Positions 47,535 through 58,804 are shown, counted from the stretch's first letter. The stretch is 64,000 nucleotides of DNA from Megalonaias nervosa (GCA_016617855.1 JAECUM010003732.1:1-64000), one strand, 5' to 3'. Made by a program: numbers and translations. Notes: generated from the letters alone by a model not told the origin.

Positions 47535-48511
47535 ATGGAGTCCATTTATTATAGTCCAATAGGATATTGGAGAGGCAGAGCAGCGATTAGTAAACTTGCT
47601 GAAGTAGCAAAAGTCTCACGTGCTGTTGCTGCAGCGTGGTTAGCACGACAGGCAATATGGCAAATTTATCTACCACCACCTAAAACAATTCAGTATGCAC
47701 ATTTTGATGTCAGTACCCCTAATGAAGTTCATCAAGCAGATATTTTGTTTTTACCACATGATACTATTAAAACCGGTAGACGTCAATCACGCACATACAA
47801 ATACGCGTTAACCGTCGTTGACGTTGCAAGTAGATATAAGGAAGCAGAACCACTGTCAACAAAGACAGCAAATGAAGTTGCATCTGCATTTGAATGAATT
47901 TATCAACGAGGACCCTTGCGATGGCCACAACTATTACAGGTTGATCCTGGCAAAGAATTTCTTGGTGCAGTATTATCGTTGATGAACAAACATAACGTTA
48001 AAATCAGAGGAGGACACACTGAAATTCATCGTGATCAGGCAATCGTTGAACGATTTAATCGAACACTTGCTAAGCGGTTATTTGGATATCAATATGCAAA
48101 GGAAATATCCACTGACTTTAAGCCCCGGGGGGGAGATCTCGTGAATGGGTTGCAAGGTTGCCAAGTGTGATAGCTGCGTTGAATAACGAAATTACTCGTG
48201 CATCTTCTATGAAGCCTGCTAATGCAATTACAAAGAAATATATACCAATACAACGACGTGAATCTTCTTCTGAACCAGTACTAGGTAATGTGACTGTAAG
48301 ATATTTACATGAACCTGGTGAACTTGAAGGTGGTAAAAAAAGAGCAACTGATCCTATCTGGAGTGTGACTACACATAAAATTTCCAGCGAGGTTAGATCC
48401 ACAGGTAGACCTGCAATTTCGACGGCTCCTCAACGTGGATTTGTAAGCGAACAATTACAAGTAATTCCTGAGGACAACACAATTACCACCGCGTTCACTT
48501 TTGTAAACTAG
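47535..48511 (+). pseudogene. Retroviral-type integrase of element 2a (no chromodomain)
   Basis: From ATG 47535 the N-terminal domain (YSPIGYWRGRAAISKLA, then WLARQAIWQIYLP) resembles a small helix-turn-helix. The DDE core has QADILFLPHD, YALTVVDVASRYKEAE, LLQVDPGKEFLG (second Asp) and QAIVERFNRTL (third acid). The C-terminus has VRYLHEPGELEGG and RATDPIWS and lacks a chromodomain, unlike elements 1 and 3. Breaks: a TGA at 47,895 and a shift near 48,125-48,170 at a G run. It converges on the polymerase gene, overlapping by 17 bases. Confidence 0.8.
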
Positions 48512-51500
48512 CACCCCTACGTCGATTACATTCAAAACATGTCAGCATCACATTATTACGTGTATGACCAAGAGCACTATTAATTCTGTCTACGGTGAAC
48601 TGTCTTGGATTATTACTCGAATATTTCCATAGCGTATTACAGTTACAACTTGCACAATAATTGTTCTGTTGTTGTTTCAGTGTCATAATTAATTCAGTAT
48701 CAATATCAAAATCGCGATTATTTTTTTTTTATCACATTGCTTATAACCAAATAGTTTTTTTCTTATTACGTCATTGCTAGCAGTTTGATCATTATTTTCT
48801 GTAAAATTCATAATAACCCTGTGCAGTTGAGATATTCTTCTGACTCGAGATACTGCGAGATAAACTAAATTTGACCATTCGATCCGATCATCGACAATCC
48901 AGATATTTGTATTAGATATAGTTAATCCCTGTGACGAATGAATTGTTATAGCATATCCTAATTTCCATGGAGTTTTATCCATGATCAACGCGCTCTCAAC
49001 AACATCAACATTAACTAAAACAATATCATTCAATACAAGATTTTGTTTTTCATTTGTTCCTGGAATTTCAACTTCAATATTCTGTCGTCGAGTATCCGCT
49101 GGGTGATAAAACAATGGTACAGGTAGATTTGAAATTTTTTTTATGTAACAGAAATAATTTCTCCTACAGTTCATCACGAACAATTTTTCTACTCGCAACT
49201 ATTAAATCATTTGGTCTCTATAAATTCCAAAAATCATTCACAGGAGTTTCAGGAATTACTTTACGTATTATCTCACATTGTATTCTATCTGGCTGTAGTC
49301 TGATTAATCTTTTAAATTCTTTCAGAGGTTCATCAATAGCTCTGTGATCGTCATTTATTTCTTCATAATAATCTACAGATGATTTTGACCATTCATGCGG
49401 AGATTGACCGACGAAGTGTGGTGGTTGACCATGATCGCCACACATTATTACAGCAGTATTTTTAGTCAATAACCATTCAAGGAATATTTTTAATATTTCT
49501 AACGGTACCGTGTCCATCTCGTCCCAGATAATATACTTAGGTATATATTTCTCACCCATTCGCTCAGGAGTCCATGTGTCTACGCACCATCTGAAGAAAC
49601 TATGATATGTACATGATTTTGCTCCTCGTTCTTTTATTTCTCTGGCGAGTTTATGTGTCGGTGTCAAAACAATTATATCTGAATGGTTGTTCAGGAATAA
49701 TTTAATCGCACGAGTTGTTTTACCTGAACCACCACATCCATTAAGATAAACAGTCTTATGTCTAGCCACAGGATCGTATACAGATGGTGCAGATGACAAT
49801 TCTGATATCTGATTATTTTTGTAATATATTTCCTTTATTTCAATGTCGGCAGATTCAGAATAACTAAGTATATTTTCTTGTTTTATTCTCCATGATCCCC
49901 ATTCACCATTACCGAGTAGCGGTTTTAACAAATCCGCATATTTTTTATTTATATAAAATGAATCCGTAGCAATTCTGACAGCGTAACGAGGAAATCTATT
50001 CATCATCGACAGTAGATTTATCGAAACGTACGCTAGCATCGAAGATCTTAAATGAGTAAATTGCGGTGAGTCGCCATCAATATAGCTCAGAATTGTACCT
50101 AGCTTGGTTCCGTCTGATAAATAAGCATTACTTCGACTTATAAATGTTTTTTTTTTTCCGTTGTATCAGCGATTATAAAATCGAGTTCAGCATCGTCCAT
50201 AATTAATCTTGTACAGTGTCGTTTATGATCATCTGATCCTCCTTGTGTAAATTTACCGATTATCTTTCTACCAAGATCTTTTGCAAATTTCTCATCGCTT
50301 TCTTTCCTGCATTTAGATATATTATCAGCAATTTTAACAATATCATCTTCGTTAAGATCAGGAAATTCTTTCCTGACATCATCAATATTAAATCTATCCG
50401 GTTCTTGTAACCAAACTTGTTTCTGTGGACGATACGATATAATCGCTTCATTTACTTTCGATGATATCAATATTTTATTATCGAGCATATATCGTAATAG
50501 TACTATTGGAACCCAACATTTTTCTGAAAAAATGTTTTCCAAACCAAGTATAAGTAATCGGATGGAGATTTTCCGTAAACTCGAATGATTCTATATAGAC
50601 GAATCCGGTTAAGTCAAAATCTGGCAAGGGTCCGTTTATCGCAACTCTGGTCATCTCGTGTGATGGATGTCCAAATTTCTTAAAGTATTCAGAACACTCT
50701 CCATATCCAAGAAAACTTCCAGGATAACACGCTACCATATCAACTGAGATAACGTCGTTATAATCGTATTTAGTATTCCATAATCCACCGTGCCCATATT
50801 CAATACAACTTTTCTGGACATCTTCAAGAAATTCCAATCGTGTCGGTTTCCATGAATTTTTCTCCTGAGCAAAGTGAGCAGCAACTGATGGAACGGTAAA
50901 ACAATTATTCAGTAATTGTCCAACCTTAACATCGTCAGAAGTATATTTTAATGCAAGATCTTTCATTTCTCCATGAAGAGATTCTGTACGATAAATATCC
51001 CCACCAGGCCGTACAAACTGATCATAATAATCATATTCTGAACTTTGAAACAACCAAACGGATACAGGGTCACTTTTACTGATATATTCGATAAAATTAA
51101 ATATAGGACCATTATAAAATTTAACTGTTCTGTCTCGTGGAAATATTGTTACTGCCACAGTCCATGCGTGTGCGTTATGATCAATAATATCTATCGAAGC
51201 TCCTCTTGATTCATATTTCGATTTATACAAAATCTCTCCGGTTAACGTCTTCACTGTTATTGGAAATTTTAATTTCCTTCCCAGCTCAGCATCATCTTTA
51301 ATAGACGCTCCGGTATCTTTAACTGCTTCTGCCCACGTATTTATTTTTTTACGTGGTGAATTCGTTAAACCATTACCACGTATCGCGTTTGTGAAGTGTT
51401 CTGAAACTCGTTCAGCTACACAATTTATTCTTAACTCTGACAGTCTCATCGGCTTGAGATCATTGACGTCAGGTTTATTATTCAGCGGATATATTGCATA

Positions 51501-51962
51501 GACAACCGCAGTAACTGGATATGCTCGTTCATAATACGGTTTGTCAATACCAGTCAGTATTCCCGGTTTGGATTTTTTATTCAAGAGAACAATATTATTT
51601 CCTGACTGCATGCGTACAGGATCACGTTTGTCACGGATAATCCAAGTGTCGTCATCTGTCCTTACAATAAATTTTATTAAAATGAAATATTTTTGAACAT
51701 CAAGGTGGTTGATAATCCCTCTTCCTCGTTTATCATTCATTATAATATCGACAACATTTCCGATTCTGAATGTTGACCGCACATGAGCCGCACCATCGTC
51801 ACGAAATTCCTTCTTGGCTTCACGGATACGTTTGGTTATATCCTCATTTGTTAAAGCCAGGTCTTGCATCGAAAAACTAAATTTATATTTCGGTAGTCTG
51901 TCAAGATCAAATCTAGCTCCCGCTAAGACGGCGGAAGGTTCAATTGCGGATAATTCCTCCAT
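48495..51962 (-). pseudogene. Family B polymerase fused to SF1 helicase and endonuclease VII-like finger
   Basis: One long minus-strand gene of about 1,150 codons, start ATG 51962 (MEELSAIEPS). The first 480 codons are novel up to polymerase motif A (VISVDMVACYPGSF, near 50,740). A motif-B-like block (RKIIGKFTQGG, near 50,250) and a motif-C-like block (YAVRIATDSFYI, near 49,965) follow, with one of the usual two Asp replaced by Ala. Then come helicase motifs: GCGGSGKTT, TPTHKLARE, IIWDEMD, CGDHGQPPHF, IHSSQGLT and LAVSRVRR. The end is a CXXC/HNH finger (YCASCNCN, DRINSALGHTRNN, CFECNRRR). No exonuclease motifs are evident. Breaks: near 50,540, the T run at 50,147-50,157, about 49,205, and the T run at 48,721-48,730. 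It replaces the ordinary Polinton polymerase. Confidence 0.75.
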
Positions 51963-52013
51963 TATTATAATTAAGACAAATATATATTTAAATTGAATTT
52001 TAGTATATATACA

Positions 52014-52205
52014 ATGATTCAAACAAAGAATCGATGTAATTGGCTTATGATCGGATATACTTCTCCTTGTAACAAAGCATGTGTAAATGAATTCTGCTGC
52101 TACCATATGCAAAGCGTTAGACATGGAAGTCTACGACCAAAACCGTGTGTGCAGTGTGGTGTTGGAGTCAGAGGAAAAACTCAGTTGTGTGTAAAAGAGA
52201 ACTAA
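52014..52205 (+). CDS. Small Cys-rich (zinc-binding) protein
   Basis: A 63-codon intact frame from ATG 52014 with eight or more cysteines, in pairs such as CNKAC, CCYH and CVQCGVG, consistent with zinc binding. It is divergently transcribed from the polymerase-helicase gene with about 50 bases between starts, so the two likely share a regulatory region. Family not recognised; a nucleic-acid-binding accessory role would fit. Confidence 0.55.
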   Translation: MIQTKNRCNWLMIGYTSPCNKACVNEFCCYHMQSVRHGSLRPKPCVQCGVGVRGKTQLCVKEN

Positions 52206-52311
52206 AACGATATTACGATTAAAAATATGTCGAATGTCCTATAAAAACCGCAGATGATTATCTCGCTAGATTTTCAAAATAATGATTTAGACAAATAATA
52301 TTATTATAGAA

Positions 52312-52810
52312 ATGGAGCAAAATGAGTATGTAGCGCATCCAATTATTAAAAATTATGAAGCATCTCGTTATGGTGTGAAACTGCCGATTAAAAAAACCAG
52401 CCGGTGGTGTTGATAAATTTGGTTATTTTGTATTTAATACCAGTGGAAATAAAAATTATTTCTCACATAGATTCATCTATGAATGTTTCCATGGAGTCAT
52501 TAAAGATGGACTTGTAATTGATCATATTGATGGAAATCCAAAAAATAATCATTTATGTAACCTGTAAGCTATTACACAGAGTCAGAATTCTGCACGTGGA
52601 AATACAGGAAAGTGTAAAATATTTGGAAAGAGAGTTATTAAAGCCGTAAATACAGAAACAGGCCAATAAATAACTTTTCCTTCAATAAATGCAGCTGCCA
52701 AATATTTTTGCATACATCCACAATTGGTACAACTTGTCGCAAATAAAACATACAAATCTGCATTTTCAATAAAATATGATCAGCGGATAATATTTGAATA
52801 TGTCAGATAA
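52312..52810 (+). pseudogene. HNH endonuclease with NUMOD1 unit (element 2a)
   Basis: The broken frame has a start MEQNEYVAHP, then FSHRFIYECFHGVI, HNH core VIDHIDGNPKNNHLCNL, TQSQNSARGN, and a NUMOD1-like end (KAVNTETGQ, then FPSINAAAKYF). One shift near 52,400 and stops TAA near 52,566 and 52,667 interrupt it. It is a relative of the HNH gene in element 1 (16,136-16,961), in the same place relative to the polymerase gene: upstream and divergent. Confidence 0.75.
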
Positions 52811-52854
52811 TAAAACGAGATAACTCTGTCCTCTTGTAGGTGGGTCAATGATAC

Positions 52855-53118
52855 TTAAAATAAAAAAAATAAAGAACAGAATAAATAAATATTTTTTTTT
52901 ACTGTATAGTTCGACTCTGTCAATTTTTGCCAAGGGTTTTGTTTAGCAATCACCACAGTCAAAGGTCCATCTTCACTGTCGCTGCTCTCAGTGTCACTTT
53001 TGACAGAATCAAATGACATAATCTTTCTCAACTGCATTACACGGTTATTCACAATCTTTCTTCTTTCGTACTCGTGAGACAATTCGGATCTTTTCGATTG
53101 AACGTGCAAGAGGTGCAA
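52855..53118 (-). CDS. Hypothetical acidic 87-aa open frame
   Basis: The frame has basic helical sequence (YERRKIVNNRVMQLRK) and a serine/acid stretch (SDTESSDSEDGP). The last codons run through an A-rich tail. No domain is seen. It might be the end of a longer gene; confidence is low. Confidence 0.3.
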   Translation of the reverse strand: MHLLHVQSKRSELSHEYERRKIVNNRVMQLRKIMSFDSVKSDTESSDSEDGPLTVVIAKQNPWQKLTESNYTVKKNIYLFCSLFFLF

Positions 53119-53174
53119 ATAGCTTTACCTGTGTGTCATTTCCATTGACAAGGATTCTAACATAGATTGATACA

Positions 53175-53382
53175 TTAATTCATGAATCTATAATCGGATG
53201 GTAATGTATATTTATTTTCGAATTTTCGTTGTTGTAATGATTCAAAATCACATATAATTTTCTGAGGATCAAGATTATTAGATATCTTTATTCCGTCAAG
53301 TTGTATTTTTTTAATGGCAGAAATAATATCGTTAATATTTTCGTAGTTAATTATATTAATAAATATTTGTTTACATTAAAAC
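53175..53382 (-). pseudogene. Short coding-like fragment of element 2a
   Basis: About 65 open codons without a suitable start: ENINDIISAIKKIQLDGIK, then DPQKIICDFESLQQRKFEN, and a stop at 53,175. Composition and orientation match element genes. It may be the 3' part of an accessory gene lost upstream. Confidence 0.3.
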
Positions 53383-53496
53383 TAATAATCATAATATTAC
53401 TAAATCAGATTATAAAATGTTCCTGAATTATAATAATAATGTTTCTGAAATCTGAAGAAAAAAAATAATTACAAAACATATAATCAGAACACAACC

Positions 53497-53760
53497 CCAT
53501 ATGAGCTACTAGATTGCCAAACAACATTCTAGCAAGCTCAGGGGCATTCGAAATATCCCCATGTGAACTCCTAGGCTGCCAAACAACATCCTAGAAAGCT
53601 CAGAGGATATTCGAAATTAGACGAAACACTACCCCATGTAAACCCCTAGATTGCCTAACGAATTTTAGAAAGCTCAGAGGGTAATTTATACAGACTCAAC
53701 CCCCATGTGAACCCCTAGATTGCCAAACGACATTCTAGAAGTTCAGAGGGTGATCCGTAA
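53497..53760. repeat. Degenerate tandem repeat, about 60-70-base unit
   Basis: Four imperfect copies of CCCCATGTGAACCCCTAGAT, then TGCCAAACGACATTCTAGAA, then AGCTCAGAGGGT. It lies next to the SINE inside element 2a. Confidence 0.75.
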
Positions 53761-53929
53761 TTTTTATTAACGACACAAACACAACACATAAACTTATCTC
53801 TAAGACGGCACAAATACATTGTATGATTATGATTATAGCATTATATGATTATATGATTATGACGGCACAAACACATAATATATTTTTTGTAGACGGCTCA
53901 AACACATAGTATATTTTTTGTAGACGGCA

Positions 53930-54275
53930 CAACATAAACTTAACTATGGTACTTATCTCTAAGGGACGGCACAAACATAAACTTAATTAAGGACATTACA
54001 TACACAAACGGGGCCTTATCTACGTCTAATAGATTTTGTACACTCTTCCCCCCCATAATCAACCCCACGAAGTGCAAACGTACACCCACCACGTGTTGAC
54101 ATGGTGAGAGAGTGTATTTTGTCTGTTGTGGATTTCGAGGATTTCTCCGGACCCCCAATTATGTTAGAAAATGGCATCAAAATCGCCTCCATTGACATAT
54201 GTCGATCATGGGAATCGAACCACGGACCTTGAGTACGAGAATCCAACGTTATAACACTGCACCACTTTCCGATTC
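53930..54275 (-). mobile_element. tRNA-derived SINE inside element 2a
   Basis: The minus strand begins with a tRNA-like head (GTGGTGCAGTGTTATAACG, then B-box GGTTCGATTCC) and continues with body blocks shared with the copy at 11,380-11,625. The plus-strand left flank has repeated ACTTATCTCTAAG and GACGGCACAAACA words that probably represent its 3' tail plus a further partial copy near 53,785. Confidence 0.7.
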
Positions 54276-54999
54276 ATACAAATATACGTTTTAAAATTAT
54301 TACATAGTTAACCCAACACTGAATAAGCAGGCAAAATTACGTACGACCAATATATTGAATAAAAATCACAATTATTGTAAAACTGTAGCGTAGATTTAAT
54401 TCATCTCCAGACATGCTTCATAAAATATTACATTTCTGTATAAGTTCTCGTTTGTTAGGTTATAATACATGTGTACAACTAGCTAAAAATAACCTGAATT
54501 TGTAATTACGCATATGTATAAACCGACGTCATTTAAAGTCAAAAGGTGCATAAATATCCTTTTCTGTGCTCCAGTGACAGCTAATTGCTTACAAAGAACA
54601 AATAAATCGCTAAATAATTAACCGTTTTGATGAAAGAAAACAAACTATCTCCGTGGTCTTGTGAATTGACGCAGCGACGGGGGAGATAATTACTTAATTT
54701 ACTCTACAGAGAGGACAGAAGTTATCTTGCTTTATATGCAATTGCTTCAGTCGTCATATTATTGTAAAAATTGATTATTTATTCAGATTTTAATGATTTT
54801 GAATACTGTTCAATACATCAAATTGAAGAAATTTAGCAAAATTTAACAATTTGATGGGGTATTTGCCCGATTAAATGAAAAATCTAGCAAAATTTAATAA
54901 TTTGATGGAGTATTTGCACGATTAAATGAAAAATCAACTAAAAAAATTAATATATTATCTTTTCAGAATCTGATTATTTTAATAATTTACTCAGACGTT
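54276..54999. other. AT-rich spacer, no gene seen
   Basis: No coding frame. Near 54,830-54,940 a 50-base sequence (AAATCTAGCAAAATTTAAT, then AATTTGATGGAGTATTTGC) is duplicated. Confidence 0.5.
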
Positions 55000-55880
55000 C
55001 TACGATGTTACATACAGATTAATAATTAATTCTTCATTTCTTAAATCCAGAATGTGTCCAGTCTGGTCAGTAAGTTTGAAATGTATCCTTGATAATAGCG
55101 GATTATGTACACGTAGATAAACGGAGTTAATTGGCTCAGATACAATTAACGACCCAGGAGGAACTTGAGGACTGAATGAATATAATATATATCCATGCTG
55201 GTCCTGGCTAGACTTTGAAAGATCTACTTGATAACTGCCATCAATGTCGTCACATACTAGATTAACCGCAATTGTACTTGAGATATTAACGATACCTGGA
55301 GAAATATGACGGCCTTCACCATACGGATTATTATTATATTTAAGAATACTTGGTGTTGGAATTAATTTTCTCCATGAATTATGTATCCTTCTAAAATGAT
55401 CATCAATAAGATTATCAACTGATTTCTTCATTTCCTCAGAATTAAATCCTGGAATTGTAAATGTTGGTAATTATTCTTCTGTTATTTTATAAAATTTAAG
55501 AAATACTGTTTTAAATAAATGTTTATCATGTATAGTCTGAGCTGGATCGTCTTCATTAACTACATAAGTTGTTAAAGCATTATCTATATTAGATTTATTC
55601 GGTAATCTTTTCTCTCTATCAACAAAAACCTTATTTACATATTCTATGTCTGATACAACTTGATTTAAATATTGTATTGTTTCAATTATCTGATTTTTTA
55701 TATCATCGTCGTAATAATTGTTGATATTGGAAAATAAATTTTGTAGATCATTAAGTACACGTTCATACTCAGATTTGATTGGATTAAAAACATTATTAAT
55801 TTGTTCAACAATAATTGTCGTTACATATACCCTTTTATCTGTGGCACGTTTGGTGCTCTTAGACGTCTTTCGTGTTGTTT
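55000..55880 (-). pseudogene. Penton-like minor capsid protein of element 2a
   Basis: The last 143 codons are open and contain GRHISPGIVNISS, YSFSPQVPPGSLI and HILDLRNEELI, matching the end of the element 1 gene at 22,028-22,813. Upstream an open minus-strand frame with helical sequence (SEYERVLNDLQNLFSNINN) continues through one in-frame TAA near 55,470, reaching the A run at 55,889. That helical part has no match in element 1's penton gene and may be the remnant of another gene joined here by deletion. Confidence 0.55.
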
Positions 55881-55904
55881 TGCCCGTGATCTTTTTTTTT
55901 TTAA

Positions 55905-56292
55905 GTTTTCTGCTTGTATAATTCCTTGACCCGTTGCTTTCTTTAACGCCATTCCAGCAGCGGTTCCAACAGCGCCTGATGCAGCTGCTTTTGCAACAGC
56001 TGGGGCTGCAGGGGCTCTTAATGCTGGTATAGCTGCAAGAAGTGGAAAAATTCAGCCAGATTTAACAATATCTTTGATAGCGCCCGCAGAAAGATTAAGT
56101 TTTATACCTTTATTTGATTTTTTGGCTTCATTGAAGTTTCTGAACTGACGCTCGGTCAACGATAATTTATTTGCACCGCTCATTTGTTCTTTTTTTTAGC
56201 GATATTTTTATTCCACAGTTATTTTTTGATGCTGATTGTAGCCTTTTAATCTGACCAGGAGTCAGACTGACATTAACGTGATTATATGACAT
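55905..56292 (-). pseudogene. pX-like small virion protein of element 2a
   Basis: The inverted partner of the intact gene at 61,779-62,171: it starts MSYNHVNVSLTPGQIKR. A shift at the T run 56,190-56,197 and a TGA near 56,055 (a GGA in the other copy) break it. The Ala-rich hydrophobic part (AVAKAAASG) is retained. Confidence 0.7.
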
Positions 56293-56313
56293 TAAATATT
56301 ATGAGTGATCTAA

Positions 56314-57663
56314 TTACATGTTTTCTACTGGAGCATCAACGACTCTCATTCGTCCACCAACACCTTCAAGTAACATTGATTTATAGCTGAGAATAATGGC
56401 AATTGCTCTGTAATTAGGAATTGCTATAATATTTCTGTTAACACGAGCTCGAAAATGTATATCTACAACAGATTGTCTAGTTAAATCTAAATGTTCCAGC
56501 GAAAAGTAATAAATTGGATATAAAGTTGTAAAATCTAACTGTGATATTTGTAAACCAGAATCAATATTCTGATCACGCCCCATGAATGTCATTAATCGAT
56601 GATATACACGTGCTACATGATTTAGCTCGAAATTCAACAAAATATCTTCGGATGGTTCTTGATGTCCATTTATTCTTAGTGAAACCTTAGAAACACCAAG
56701 TTTGTCAAATATCATCGAACTTTGTGTTTGATTATTTAATCGTACATTATTTTGAAGCGCAATGAATATATGCAGAGGCAGAGATGCCTTGCTGAGAAGC
56801 TATTTGCCATATGAATAAACCATTAATTGCACTTTGAACACTATCTGTGGTCATTGTTAACCATGATAACATTGATTTACCACCTTGACCCATAAAAGAG
56901 AGTAAATGTTCATCCACAATGAAAGTTTTGTTAGCACTACTTTACCATGAAGTGCTCTAGTTGCAGCATCATCAGCTCCTTCAACGTGCCATATTGCATC
57001 ATCGTCCGTGGCTTTTCTTACAAGTACAACTGTGTGCTTGGCTCCGAAAATAACTTTTCTAACATTTCTGCAGAATCCAAAAATATGTGATAATGGAATT
57101 GTACATGAAAACATTCTATCTTTCAACATTGCTTTACGTGATGCAAATCCTAAATTAAAATTTACATTCATTGATATTACTGCGGGAGTATCTGCGGTTC
57201 CTGCAGCGTTTCTTACATTACCTATAGTTACAGTTTTGTGATTTGGATGATCAGAAGTGTCCTTGGTAAACATCATTGATAGACCAACTGATCTGGAATA
57301 ATCGTCGCTGTATCTTGAAAGACCAAGTATCGTCGTTGCAACGTCAACATCTTTTTGAATTGATTCAATATTTTTTCCGTCAATCATGTACGTAGCGCTG
57401 TCGAACAAAGCCATGATTCCATTATTAACAAAACCAAAACCATCATCGTTTCCGTATTCAGTATTATCTGCTTTAAAAATTTTACCTTCAACTTCGATGA
57501 ATGCTTCAGCGGGTAAGAAATACCTACCTGTATCTTGAACTTGAAGTTCACGCTGATCTGGAATTCGAGCGTCATAAGAATAATATTGATAATCACGCAC
57601 AGACTCATCTTTAAGAACCGGTGCGTCCATGTCAAATGAGGGATCAGATATACGTTTGAACAT
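56314..57663 (-). pseudogene. Major capsid protein of element 2a
   Basis: The inverted partner of 60,365-61,755. The first 250 codons are open (MFKRISDPSF, VEGKIFKAD, FGFCRNVRKVIFGAKHTVV) and the last 133 are open (MIFDKLGVSK to VDAPVENM). Frameshifts between about 56,770 and 56,960 separate them. Unlike copy 2b, the frame here is continuous across the FIALQNN-MIFDKL joint, showing that the two parts belong to one gene. Nine bases after IPDQR are missing relative to copy 2b. Confidence 0.85.
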
Positions 57664-57677
57664 CTTTATTATATTTA

Positions 57678-58124
57678 TTATCGTCTAACACGAAGACCAC
57701 TCCCAGCTATTAGACTAGCGGTTATATTTTTTTCTTTTTCTGATAGTGGTACATCAGCCAATTCTGCTAGTTTTTGTTTCTCAGCTTGATTTATTATTTT
57801 ACTAAAATTTGCGAGCATCACTTCAGTACTGGGTAATTTTACTGGCTGAGGTTTTCGTCGTATTAATCGTGCTAGTCTATCCTTAATTGCTGAGAATGCT
57901 TTACAAGCAAGATTACCAACAGCACCAATACCTTTTTCACGAACAACATCAATAGCTTTCATTCCCAGTTGCTTTGCAAGCGGTATTGCTTTTGGGGCTA
58001 TCCTTCTAAATAGACCTTGAACAACATCACCTAATCCATCTCAGTGGGTTGTTTTGTATACTGGTAATCGTGAATTTATTACCCTGGCCATGGTCGGTCC
58101 ATGTTGAATATTATGTATGATCAT
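57678..58124 (-). pseudogene. pVI-like protein of element 2a, one TGA
   Basis: The inverted partner of 59,901-60,350. Starts MIIHNIQHGP; an in-frame TGA near 58,043 stands where copy 2b has GGA. The rest is open to the end IAGSGLRVRR, a possible protease-site motif (I-A-G-S-G). Confidence 0.7.
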
Positions 58125-58155
58125 TTTATTATAGTCACTGTATTTAATTACGTAC

Positions 58156-58500
58156 TCAATCACTGTGGTAGTCCTCGGCGATTTCATTAATGAGAGACCG
58201 ATACACATTAATATCCATGATACCGCCTATAAATAATCGTTTACAAATATCAGCTGCTTCATTAATGATTTCTGGGGAATTATTACCAGCTCGTTTTCCT
58301 CCAATTAGAATCTCCAGTCGATTAACATCGGAGAGAACGCTGTTTGGACAAGTAATAAAACCACTTCCCTGATTAGTAAAACCGCTTCCAGTGGGAGGTT
58401 TTAACAGTCCTAATTCTTCTAAATCTTTTCGTGATTTTTCTTCTCTTCTTTTCCTTTCTTCTTCCTCTCTTTCATATTTTCGGTTCATAAGTTCTAGCAG
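58156..58500 (-). pseudogene. GSG virion protein of element 2a, N-terminus cut off
   Basis: The C-terminal part of the 354-aa protein of copy 2b: GSGFTNQGSGFITCPN, LEILIGGKRAGNNSPE, INEIAEDYHSD. Upstream it has a charged coil (EREEEERKRREEKSRK) that differs from copy 2b, and then the sequence runs straight into the terminal unit at 58,496. The first two thirds of the gene are missing, so the boundary marks a truncation of element 2a. Confidence 0.7.
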
Positions 58501-58772
58501 CAGGCAGGGCGAACAGACATCTGTCTGAATCGTCATTTGTCTAAAACATAAGGTTCCTACAGGGGCTGAAAAAATAAGGTCAATAACGCTAAACCGAACC
58601 TCCTAACTTTTATTATTACCATATAGTTTGAAAAACGAATAATAAATCGTTTGGGTTAGCTCATTTTTGTTATTTTATTTTTGACTTTTTTGTTTTTTAT
58701 GTTATAATGCGTTTAGTTTACTCGCGGGTCACTCAGTTTTTGTCCTTCACCCTGCCTGCTGCTCTGCTGCTG
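58496..58772 (+). repeat. Terminal unit of element 2b with inverted arms
   Basis: Same layout and orientation as 46,076-46,320. Outer arm AGCAGCAGGCAGGGCGAA and inner arm TTCACCCTGCCTGCTGCT (58,746-58,763) pair with one mismatch. The arm core (GCAGGG) differs from that in element 2a (GAGGAGG), yet the two arms match each other within each unit. An extra CTGCTGCTG follows. Confidence 0.8.
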
Positions 58773-58804
58773 TAAATTAAACAGCTAGTATAAATATTAT
58801 TAAT

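Larger units (their letters stand above)
46076..58495. mobile_element. Element 2a: Polinton with polymerase-helicase fusion, right end truncated
   Basis: Starts with the terminal unit 46,076-46,320. Gene order: ATPase (-), zinc ribbon, PLA2 and integrase (+), polymerase-helicase-endonuclease (-), Cys-rich protein and HNH/NUMOD1 (+), penton-like, pX-like, capsid, pVI-like and GSG protein (all -). The right end stops inside the GSG protein gene exactly where the terminal unit of element 2b begins, so its own right terminal repeat is missing. A SINE and a minisatellite lie inside (53.5-54.3 kb), and the protease, fibre and membrane genes expected next to the pX-like gene are absent. Confidence 0.8.

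Noticed and set aside
47112..47897. PLA2-integrase fusion in element 2a
   Set aside because: The two domains share a frame only because of a likely one-base shift: in the neighbouring frame the PLA2 part ends at a TAA at 47,512, just before the natural integrase ATG at 47,535. The element 1 fusion does not have this problem.
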